This document shows, one piece after another, positions 1-5,526 of a stretch of 5,789 bases of DNA. Source of the stretch: Chloroflexota bacterium (GTDB taxonomy: Bacteria; Chloroflexota; Chloroflexia; JAMDCE01); assembly GCA_023489135.1 (NCBI GenBank), contig JAMDCE010000117.1, positions 1-5,789 on the forward strand, read 5' to 3'. The notes beneath the pieces are model-generated. The model ran no database searches, had not been told where the DNA came from, and saw nothing but the letters and a program-made list of their open reading frames with translations. The position numbers were made by a program, and so were the translations under genes. How positions within the stretch are numbered: position 1 is the stretch's first letter; every line of letters begins with the position of its first letter.

Positions 1-152
1 GCTAAATGGGGCAAATCGCCTCTACCGATGGCCTTCCCAATGCCCATCTCGTCGCCAAACACCTGCCACGCCATCGTCAGCTTGGTGTCTTTGCTCTTAT
101 CTCCAAATACCTGGTCTGCAGTTTGGGAATTTGAAATCAAGCATATTATCAT
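1..152 (-). CDS. Possible 5' end of a hypothetical gene, cut by the window edge
   Basis: The minus strand is open from a stop near 177-179 down to base 1. An ATG at 150-152 would give about 50 residues before the edge. The composition looks coding: GNN codons are frequent (GAC, GTG, GGC, GAG, GCC), third positions are rich in G and C, and the peptide is well mixed, with the segment WQVFGDEMGIGKAIGRGD. The plus-strand frame over the same bases is also open but gives a low-charge Pro/Ser/Leu-rich peptide typical of an antisense reading. I see no clear ribosome binding site ahead of this ATG; an in-frame ATG at 72-74 is an alternative start. I do not recognise the family. If real, the gene diverges from the one at 210 and its start lies under that gene's promoter. 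Confidence 0.3.
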   Translation of the reverse strand, partial: MIICLISNSQTADQVFGDKSKDTKLTMAWQVFGDEMGIGKAIGRGDLPHL

Positions 153-160
153 TTTATCAT
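131..160 (+). promoter_or_regulatory. Candidate sigma-70-type promoter ahead of the CcbP-like fragment
   Basis: TTGAAA at 131-136 (five of six bases of TTGACA) and TATCAT at 155-160 (five of six of TATAAT) are 18 bases apart. Transcription would start near 167, about 33 bases before the ribosome binding site at 200-204. Position and spacing fit a promoter for the ORF starting at 210. It is called by eye from consensus only. Confidence 0.42.
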
Positions 161-209
161 GAGTGAACCGCCTGTTGGCTTATAGAGACCTGAGAGGACA
201 GGAGCTAAA

Positions 210-341
210 ATGCCGACACAGCCACGTGACGAGGAGCGTGAGCAGCGGATTATGGATGAAATCATCGTCGATGCCTATGCTCCTGACTTCCGCATCATTA
301 TGCAGGATAAGAAGTTTCAGAGCCACGCCGATTGGGCTTAA
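210..341 (+). pseudogene. N-terminal fragment of a CcbP-like calcium-binding protein
   Basis: An ATG at 210 sits five bases after AGGAG (200-204) and opens a 43-codon frame ending in TAA at 339-341. Its first 23 residues (MPTQPRDEEREQRIMDEIIV then DAY) match, as I remember it, the start of the small acidic calcium-binding proteins of the CcbP type: a charged RDEERE stretch followed by EI-VDAY. In that family the next residues are GPEE...GWYYYLED and the protein is roughly 110-130 residues long. Here VDAY is followed by APDFRIIMQDKK and an early stop, and the Trp/Tyr-rich motif is not seen in any frame downstream. The fragment therefore looks like a gene truncated by a join with unrelated DNA just after codon 23. 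The promoter and ribosome binding site are still in good shape. A genuine short peptide is possible but less likely. Confidence 0.55.
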
Positions 342-479
342 ATCGGCATGGTCAAGTTTTGCTCAAAAAAGGCGAGAGACTGCGCAACGAATCAGTTCCC
401 AAGGCCACCGTAGCACCAATTTGCCAACCTCGTTTTGCAGATCTTGCCCAAACTGTGGAAATAATGAACCCGATTGAGT

Positions 480-485
480 TATAAT
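480..485 (+). promoter_or_regulatory. Possible -10 element for the ATPase gene
   Basis: A perfect TATAAT lies here, about 37 bases before the preferred TTG start at 522, giving a short leader that would include the ribosome binding site at 509-514. The bases where a -35 box should lie (about 457-462, GGAAAT) match poorly, so the promoter is uncertain or weak. If it is used, the transcript starts after base 490 and could not encode the longer protein from the TTG at 474. Confidence 0.3.
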
Positions 486-508
486 GCAGATGGATTTGTA
501 TTTAGCAC

Positions 509-514
509 AGGAGG
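509..514 (+). promoter_or_regulatory. Ribosome binding site that decides the ATPase start (TTG 522)
   Basis: AGGAGG lies seven bases before the TTG at 522-524. The earlier in-frame TTG at 474 has no purine-rich site ahead of it. Proteins of this ATPase class usually begin shortly before a segment like the FVNRRTQLQFFEDV seen here, which fits the 522 start. Confidence 0.6.
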
Positions 515-521
515 ACTGGCT

Positions 522-2228
522 TTGCAGAAATCAGCAATTGAGCCCATCTTCGTCAATCGCCGAACGCAGCTTCAGTTCTTTGAAGATGTCATTTCAGCTC
601 TCGACCATGGCGATCGCCGTCACGTTGCATTGCTTGGTCTTCGACGTATCGGCAAGACGATGCTCCTGGATGAAGTAAGGCTCAGGCACTCCTATCAATG
701 CATTCCCAGACTCCCGATCGACGTTATGGTATCAACGCCCGAGGATTTCGCTTTGGAGTTCTTGTCCACGCTGCTGCAATCGGCAGCGAACGCCCGGCAG
801 CTCCCGAGAACGGTAACGACCCAGTCCACTTCGCTTTTGACAACTGCAGCGTTGCTAAACGAAGCGGTCGCCCCGCCGGTTGAAGAAATCCTCGACTTGA
901 TCAAAGATAGTGGCAGTTATGGTCGCTTGTTGGCCAAAGTATTTGCCTTTCCCGCCGCGCTGTCAGAGGCACTGTCGATGCCCATCCTCGTAATTCTCGA
1001 CGAGTTTCAGGACATCCTGCGTCTACAGAACTTCAAGAATACCGATAATCTGTGGGCCGTTATTCGGGAGGCCCTTGACCGGCGCGGCAGAGTGGCATTT
1101 GCGATCGCCGGATCCATCGTCACCGCTATGCGCAAACTGTTGCATCAGGGCAATGACCCGATTTTTACGCGGTTCCACGAGCTAGAATTGCCTCCATTCG
1201 GACCCGAAGATACACGCGAGCTCGCGGTTGGCATCTGGGAACGAAGTGAAATTGGATCATCGCAAGACGCTGTTCAGCGTCTGCACACTCTTACCCAAGG
1301 TTTCCCCTTCTATGTGCGTACTCTTGCCTTGGCTGCTGTCGAAGCTGCTCGCCAGGAGGCTTCACTGGTCAATGGAGACCACATCGATGCTGCTTTTCAA
1401 ATACAGCTCCTGGATCGTAACAGTACGATCTCGATCTATTGCCAGTACTTGTTTGAGCAAGCGTTGGGGAATGTGCGTGGTGAGAACATCCCAGAAGCAG
1501 TGCTGAGGCATCTGGCTGGGCGTGAAGGTCGTTTGCGCGCGGATATCGCGAGATCGGTGCGGCGAAGCCGGGGAGCAGCGCAGATCAACCGTGTGGTGGC
1601 AGAGCTTGTTGACATTGATATCCTGACGTACCGTGAAAGCGGGTTATGGTTTGTTGATCCCATATTGCCCGTGTGGATCGCCCTCGAGCGAGAACGGCGT
1701 GAGCCGGCCACTGTTTTCTCGAATCCCGAGGCCCGAGCAAAAGTGATTCGATCCTATGAAGAGCGGATCGCGGCGTTGCATCAAGCGATGGGCGAAATGT
1801 TCGAGAAGCGAGTACACAACGTCCTACGCCAGTTTGGAGCTCAGACGGTCTCAGGGAGATTGCTTGGCGCCGCCGGCCAGATCACTTTGCCAAGCTTTAC
1901 CGATGTCAGAGTGGTTGTCCTCCCTGATCCCAATGGCGTATTCTCAGGCCAGCCAGGGAGCGTGGAAATCGACGGCATCGCAGCTGGAACTCAATTGTGG
2001 GCAATCGAGGCTAAGCATCGCGCGGGTGGTGTCACTGTGTCTCAAGTGGACAGGTTCATCAAGGCAATTCGCTTCTATGAGCAACAAGCAGGCCAGCAAG
2101 TTGATAGGAGATGGTACCTATCACAAACTGGGTTCCGAGCCGAAGCACGACAAAGATGCGAGGCGGAGGGAGTCTATTTCTCGACTCTTCGTGACCTTGC
2201 TCAACTAGAGAGAATTCTGGCGCGGTGA
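522..2228 (+). CDS. AAA-type ATPase with C-terminal PD-(D/E)XK-like nuclease domain (archaeal ATPase/DUF234 type)
   Basis: 568 residues from the preferred TTG start; an earlier in-frame TTG at 474 would add 16. Residues about 7-20 (EPIFVNRRTQLQFF) resemble the lead-in of archaeal-type ATPases. Walker A is GLRRIGKT (39-46) and Walker B is ILVILDEFQD (155-164). AIAGS (194-198) fits sensor 1, and GFPFYVR (260-266) is the usual helical-lid motif. A winged-helix segment follows (about 324-386), ending in LWFVDPILPVWIA, typical of the DUF234 region. The C-terminal domain (about 420-560) has a helix with Glu (EMFEKRV, about 425), VEID (Asp 484) and IEAKH (Glu 496, Lys 498), a plausible PD-(D/E)XK site. 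The protein probably couples ATP hydrolysis to DNA binding or cleavage in the cytoplasm. Relatives are often found in mobile or defence contexts, but their substrates are mostly unknown. The reading frame is intact, with no partner gene in the same operon except possibly the small ORF after it. Confidence 0.85.
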   Translation: MQKSAIEPIFVNRRTQLQFFEDVISALDHGDRRHVALLGLRRIGKTMLLDEVRLRHSYQCIPRLPIDVMVSTPEDFALEFLSTLLQSAANARQLPRTVTTQSTSLLTTAALLNEAVAPPVEEILDLIKDSGSYGRLLAKVFAFPAALSEALSMPILVILDEFQDILRLQNFKNTDNLWAVIREALDRRGRVAFAIAGSIVTAMRKLLHQGNDPIFTRFHELELPPFGPEDTRELAVGIWERSEIGSSQDAVQRLHTLTQGFPFYVRTLALAAVEAARQEASLVNGDHIDAAFQIQLLDRNSTISIYCQYLFEQALGNVRGENIPEAVLRHLAGREGRLRADIARSVRRSRGAAQINRVVAELVDIDILTYRESGLWFVDPILPVWIALERERREPATVFSNPEARAKVIRSYEERIAALHQAMGEMFEKRVHNVLRQFGAQTVSGRLLGAAGQITLPSFTDVRVVVLPDPNGVFSGQPGSVEIDGIAAGTQLWAIEAKHRAGGVTVSQVDRFIKAIRFYEQQAGQQVDRRWYLSQTGFRAEARQRCEAEGVYFSTLRDLAQLERILAR

Positions 2229-2239
2229 AGGCCTAATGT

Positions 2240-2401
2240 ATGATGTATAAAGTGCCTGTATGGCAAACAAGCGTGATAACCAGTCTAGCAATCATTGAGG
2301 AAACAGAGCGGGTCTTGACGGGACATATACAACGCCAGGGCTTTCTTCAAGTTCTGTCACGGCAGGAATATGAATATACACTTGGATGGTTCTTCCTCTA
2401 G
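2240..2401 (+). CDS. Possible small ORF of 53 codons after the ATPase
   Basis: An ATG-ATG pair begins 12 bases after the ATPase stop, and GAAGG (2227-2231, overlapping that stop) could serve as a ribosome binding site eight bases upstream. The frame stays open to TAG at 2399-2401. The peptide starts MMYKVPVWQTSVITSLAIIE, continues with a charged stretch (EETERVLTGHIQRQ) and ends in an aromatic tail, LGWFFL. I do not recognise it, and codon use is not distinctive. The close spacing would suit translational coupling with the ATPase. It could equally be chance or the start of a broken gene. Confidence 0.25.
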   Translation: MMYKVPVWQTSVITSLAIIEETERVLTGHIQRQGFLQVLSRQEYEYTLGWFFL

Positions 2402-2706
2402 TCTGTAGTAGTATGAGGGAGTTTCTGCAGATCGGAGCTGTTTGCGGTTTTGATGGAAGTAGCTCGTAGTGGTGACGTTAACATAATCGACCGAATTGAA
2501 TGTCACACTATCAGCATGCATGCAGCAATGCTGGATGGACGGCGATGGTAAGGTAGGTTGGAGTATAATAGTTTGTAACCGCCGCAAAAATTTCTGATGA
2601 ACATAACCGACATGAGATTATGACTTACTAGTTCCACCTTTGCGTAAGAAACCATCCTCAGTTATGAAAATCGGGGATGCCGTAGTGCAGTTGCTATGGA
2701 GGTCTG
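2402..2706. other. About 300 bases without a convincing gene
   Basis: All plus-strand frames are interrupted. The one longer minus-strand frame (2357-2587, 76 codons) gives a Ser/Thr/Tyr-rich peptide with no recognisable domain and no good start site. The stretch contains two adjacent inverted repeats (2467-2533), a TATAAT at 2564-2569 without a matching -35, and GGAGG at 2698-2702 as the ribosome binding site of the next gene. No tRNA-like or other known RNA is apparent. Confidence 0.5.
2467..2533 (+). repeat. Two adjacent hairpin-forming inverted repeats
   Basis: TAGTGGTGAC (2467-2476) pairs with GTCACACTA (2502-2510), forming nine base pairs with one bulged G around a 25-base loop. One base further on, CAGCAT (2512-2517) pairs with ATGCTG (2528-2533) across a 10-base loop. 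Neither is followed by a T-run, so they do not read as intrinsic terminators. They could be part of a leader, an operator, or chance. Confidence 0.3.
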
Positions 2707-3681
2707 ATGTCTATATCCCAACCTAAACAACAGAGACTAGAATCGTTGTTCGACACAATTCCAGATGAACTTGGCGGATTAAGTAGCAATGATGACGTAG
2801 AGGCAGGCTCTGTTAGGCGTGAGATTCATGCCCGACGAATGAGCACCTTACGGTTCACATCTGTTTTGCACCACCTGGAGATGCATAAGCTTCGCCGTGG
2901 CGAGTGGTGGGATGCCTATGATCTGCTCAGCCTCCAATTGCATACAATTCAAGCTGTCGTGGACCAAATGGGATTCCTTGAGGGTGGTATCACTCGATTA
3001 GCGTTGACCGAGACGATTGTTGACCTGGCACAAAAGATGGCACCAGACCATGACTCGGCCGAGCATCGCGAAGTGGCGCGAGTCGTGGTGGATTGGTTGC
3101 TCAACACCGAGGAATCGAACGTATTCGCGCCTTCGTACCTCGATGTAATGGCAGACGGCAACGTCGTGCGTCGTCAAGCCAATATCGACATCCTTCGCGA
3201 ACGGCAGGAGCCTGATGGTAGTCTTGTTTTGCGGGCAAGTGTTGAGGCGATAAACTTACTTCTCGGAGTCCTAAACGAAGATGTTGCTGACGCCCAAAAA
3301 GCCGAAGAGCGATTGCTTAATGACTATATTGCGGGCAGTAGATATGACGTTGCTATCGCGCAGGCAACAAGGGCACAGTTGCGCTCTATTCAGTATGCAG
3401 AGCAAATCAGTCGCTGGCTCTTGAATGCTTGGCTGGAGGCGTTAGCATGTGACGGAGGACTTTTCACATCCAACACTCCCAACCGCCTTCCCGACCTGTC
3501 GGATATTCCTTCAATTCTTGCTTTGTGCGCCGTAAGTCACAAACCCCGACGGCCCCCTGAATTCCTTCTTCCTCAACGGTGGCAGCTTCTCCACGTGATA
3601 CTGCATCTTCGGATCGTAGACGGTGGACGGGCAGAAGAGCTCGTGAAAGATGCCATCTTTGAGCCTTCTATATGGCGCTAA
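2707..3681 (+). CDS. Possible truncated kleisin-like (MukF/MksF/JetA-type) protein with a non-native C-terminus
   Basis: 324 residues, ATG start four bases after GGAGG (2698-2702). The N-terminal half is helical and charged (about 35-135) and could hold winged-helix units. Residues 140-240 hold the most telling features: SYLD, GNVVRRQ, DILRERQEPDGSLVLRASVE, AINLLL, EDVADAQKAEE, then ARG-type helices (YDVAIAQATRAQLRSIQYAEQI). From memory, this order resembles the MukF/MksF/JetA family of condensin and Wadjet systems, whose members run to about 450-500 residues; I cannot confirm it here. No MukE-, MukB- or JetD-like gene is in the window. The last 56 residues (269-324) are encoded by the strand opposite a decayed ParB-like fragment, in exact codon register, so the native C-terminus was probably lost. 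The gene is therefore likely truncated and may be inactive. An unrelated helical protein is the alternative. Confidence 0.55.
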   Translation: MSISQPKQQRLESLFDTIPDELGGLSSNDDVEAGSVRREIHARRMSTLRFTSVLHHLEMHKLRRGEWWDAYDLLSLQLHTIQAVVDQMGFLEGGITRLALTETIVDLAQKMAPDHDSAEHREVARVVVDWLLNTEESNVFAPSYLDVMADGNVVRRQANIDILRERQEPDGSLVLRASVEAINLLLGVLNEDVADAQKAEERLLNDYIAGSRYDVAIAQATRAQLRSIQYAEQISRWLLNAWLEALACDGGLFTSNTPNRLPDLSDIPSILALCAVSHKPRRPPEFLLPQRWQLLHVILHLRIVDGGRAEELVKDAIFEPSIWR

Positions 3682-3817
3682 CCTTCTTGCCCTCAGCCGG
3701 CTGCTGCAACAGCGCCAACAACTCCAGGAAGCATCGCAATAACCTCTGGTACCACGTTGATTCTGACATCGCTTCCCGTATGCACCGTATGTCAGTCAAC
3801 GCCTCGTCGGTGGAACG
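3511..3817 (-). pseudogene. Decayed C-terminal fragment of a second ParB-like gene
   Basis: Read on the minus strand, 3660 to 3511 gives 49 residues and a stop, including DGIFHELF, VYDPKMQYHVEKLPP and RKKEF. These align with DAVLHELF, VYDPRLQYWVEKLPP and RKKEF at residues 465-497 of the neighbouring ParB-like protein, with 23 of 33 residues identical. Further upstream, 3766 to 3671 reads SESTWYQRLLRCFLELLALL and then PAEGKKV, matching DKSPWYRSLVTHFLGLLNTL and PEESKKV at residues 428-459 (15 of 32 identical). The two parts are separated by an in-frame TAG (3668-3670) and a two-base deletion that shifts the frame. Weaker similarity continues to about 3817 and fades, with further stops. The N-terminal ParB part is missing. 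This is a diverged paralogue in tandem with the intact gene. Its 3' portion lies antisense beneath the end of the plus-strand ORF that stops at 3681. Confidence 0.8.
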
Positions 3818-3878
3818 GGGCGTGTGTCAGTTGGATGCTTGCCACCAAATACAATAGTGGATAGGTTAGCTGCTCATC

Positions 3879-3897
3879 CATCGGCTCGCTACCGATG
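3879..3897 (-). repeat. Small perfect hairpin over the ParB-like stop codon
   Basis: CATCGG (3879-3884) and CCGATG (3892-3897) form a perfect six-base stem with a seven-base loop that contains the stop codon of the minus-strand gene (3889-3891). No T-run follows in the direction of transcription, so a classical intrinsic terminator is not supported. It may slow RNA decay or be chance. Confidence 0.3.
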
Positions 3898-5445
3898 TTC
3901 GTCGTAGACAGAGTCTCTGATTTCGTGCCTATTCCCAGTCCTCACGTATCGAGCAAATTCCTTCTTTCGCTGGGGAGGTAGCTTCTCCACCCAGTACTGC
4001 AGCCGAGGATCGTAAACAATGGAGAGCCAAAACAACTCGTGAAGGACAGCGTCCAGCAGACGGCGGGATATCGAGTCGACCTTCTTACTCTCCTCAGGAT
4101 GGCCCAGGGTGTTTAACAGGCCCAGGAAGTGTGTGACGAGGCTGCGATACCAGGGAGATTTGTCGATGGATTCGCGCATTATCGGCAGATAGCCGGGCAG
4201 GTGCTCCGGCAACACACCCTGGTACATGTAGATCAGTTTGATGAGCTCTGCATCCAGGTGATCGAATTGCTGTCGCTCGATGATGCCCCGAAGCCTCTCC
4301 ATCACCTCGGGATCGTGCCCGCCAGCCGAAAGCTCGTCCAGCCAATGCTTCAGAACCTCGCCGCCAGGCTTGAGATGCTGGTACTCCCCCTTCGTCCACG
4401 CTTCCAGCACGTCTGCGGCGTGCAGGAGTTCCACATCCGCCTGTCCCCGCAGGCGTTCGATCATCAGCGCCAGGGCTGTCGTCTTCGATCCTGTTTCTCC
4501 GTCGTCAGCACCAGCCCCCGCGGAAGGGCCGGCACTCTCCGCGGATGCCTCCAATTCCACGCCTCTCTTGGTCTTGGATCTAGCCGTCCTGGTAGCGATC
4601 TGATCCACCGTGCCGACTTTAGCGGGACCCGATTCGACGGCGCCATCTGAAGAGAGGCACGGGGCCGGTACCACTTCCACGGCGATCGACGATAGCGGTG
4701 AAGCCTCGGAGGAAAGCTTTTTGTTGACGATCTCCCGCGCTTCGTTCTCGGTCAGGCGCAAATCCGCAACGATCCTGACCAGCTCGAGCTGGTCATCTTT
4801 TCTCGACAGCCGCGTCACCTGGTCCAAGAGGCCTGCGGAAAGCCTTCGTTCCTTGGCCACATCTGCCACCTCTGTATCAAGCTCGGCGATCCGCAGAAGC
4901 TTGTAGAGGTAACGTTTGCCCAGAACCTTCTTACCGGTCACCGGTCCGCAGAGGACCGTGAGGATCTCTTCCATCTTAATCGTGCGGCCAGTTTGTTTCT
5001 CGGCGATGGCTTTTACTCGCTTGAGCTCGCGAGCGGTATCGATAGCTGAAGGATCGCGTCGGGCCATGTTTTCGGTCAAGGACAGAATAGCCTGGTTGAC
5101 CTCGGGGAGATTGCGAAATATCCGGCAGGGGATCAGATATCTGCCAACCTGGACGGTTATAGACGAAAACAGACAACGGTCACATTTCTCGCGAGCCACC
5201 TTCTTCGCGGCCTCGTAGCGCCGCCGGCCGGCGAAGATGATGTAGCAATTAGTCTTCTTGGGATGAGGCTGCACCAGCAGGGGCATCAAAACGCCAAACC
5301 TACGGATAGAGTTCTCCATCTCCTCCATTCCTCTGAGTTGCGAACGATAACCCAGACCGGGCTCAAGGTAGCTTAGGGGCATGTATACCACGTCGGGAAC
5401 TTCGTAGGTGCCATCCGGATTGACCTTCAACTTGCTCTCATCCAT
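3889..5445 (-). CDS. ParB/Spo0J-like DNA-binding protein with a long unclassified C-terminal domain
   Basis: 518 residues from an ATG with AGGAGG seven bases upstream. The N-terminal ParB domain (about 18-150) shows RSQLRGMEEMENSIRRFGVL (34-53), then IIFAGRRRYEAAK (69-81), corresponding to the GERR box of the CTP-binding fold, and SLTENMARRDPSAIDTAREL (122-141), corresponding to the ENxxR box. An HTH core follows (about 175-213: YLYKLLRIAELDTEVADVAK). An insertion in the ParB fold carries CDRC (88-91) and a third Cys at 107, which could bind metal. An Ala/Gly/Ser-rich linker (about 297-320) joins a largely helical C-terminal domain (about 325-518) that I do not recognise and that is longer than the short dimerisation tail of chromosomal ParB. 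The family binds parS-like sites and loads or spreads on DNA with CTP, usually with a ParA ATPase. No ParA is in the window, so the protein may instead be a plasmid- or defence-type regulator. A decayed paralogue of its C-terminal domain lies just downstream. Confidence 0.85.
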   Translation of the reverse strand: MDESKLKVNPDGTYEVPDVVYMPLSYLEPGLGYRSQLRGMEEMENSIRRFGVLMPLLVQPHPKKTNCYIIFAGRRRYEAAKKVAREKCDRCLFSSITVQVGRYLIPCRIFRNLPEVNQAILSLTENMARRDPSAIDTARELKRVKAIAEKQTGRTIKMEEILTVLCGPVTGKKVLGKRYLYKLLRIAELDTEVADVAKERRLSAGLLDQVTRLSRKDDQLELVRIVADLRLTENEAREIVNKKLSSEASPLSSIAVEVVPAPCLSSDGAVESGPAKVGTVDQIATRTARSKTKRGVELEASAESAGPSAGAGADDGETGSKTTALALMIERLRGQADVELLHAADVLEAWTKGEYQHLKPGGEVLKHWLDELSAGGHDPEVMERLRGIIERQQFDHLDAELIKLIYMYQGVLPEHLPGYLPIMRESIDKSPWYRSLVTHFLGLLNTLGHPEESKKVDSISRRLLDAVLHELFWLSIVYDPRLQYWVEKLPPQRKKEFARYVRTGNRHEIRDSVYDEHR

Positions 5446-5452
5446 CGCTCAA

Positions 5453-5458
5453 CCTCCT
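5453..5458 (-). promoter_or_regulatory. Ribosome binding site of the ParB-like gene
   Basis: AGGAGG on the minus strand, seven bases before the ATG at 5443-5445. It supports this start firmly. Confidence 0.7.
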
Positions 5459-5497
5459 CGAATTGCGGGTGGCGAAAAGCGTGAATCTCACAAAGCT

Positions 5498-5526
5498 AGA
5501 GTAAAGGCCAGGGACGCGCGTTGCAA
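5498..5526 (-). promoter_or_regulatory. Possible promoter of the ParB-like gene
   Basis: On the minus strand TTGCAA (5521-5526) and TACTCT (5498-5503) are exactly 17 bases apart. The -35 matches consensus at four of six bases and the -10 at three of six, so support comes mainly from spacing and from lying about 50 bases before the start codon. Confidence 0.3.

Larger units (their letters stand above)
342..521 (+). other. Gene-free junction stretch between the CcbP fragment and the ATPase
   Basis: No convincing gene. One plus-strand frame is open from 311 to the TAA at 482-484 and ends in ...FADLAQTVEIMNPIEL, which looks mildly protein-like. It lacks an ATG start and I do not recognise it. 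It may be the tail of another broken gene joined to the CcbP fragment. An overlapping frame from a GTG at 163 to 477 gives a Ser/Arg/Cys-rich peptide without family features and appears to be a chance reading. Confidence 0.35.

Noticed and set aside
163..477. Plus-strand frame of 104 codons with a GTG start
   Set aside because: It overlaps the better supported CcbP-like start in another frame, has no family features, and its Ser/Arg/Cys-rich peptide looks like a chance reading.
2315..2343. TTGACG as a possible -35 box
   Set aside because: No acceptable -10 lies 16-18 bases downstream, and it falls inside the possible small ORF.
2564..2569. TATAAT as promoter of the ORF at 2707
   Set aside because: No recognisable -35 at the right distance, and it lies about 140 bases from the start codon; not enough to call a promoter.
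3586..3601. CACGTG-centred site resembling parS
   Set aside because: Only about 11 of 16 bases fit the consensus TGTTTCACGTGAAACA, and the bases are explained by coding in the ParB-like remnant.
3672..3857. Plus-strand frame of 61 codons after the kleisin-like ORF
   Set aside because: It lies antisense to the ParB-like remnant, which explains the sequence better.
4129..4650. Plus-strand frame of 173 codons opposite the ParB-like gene
   Set aside because: It lies fully inside the intact minus-strand ParB-like gene and shows no domain of its own; it is a shadow.
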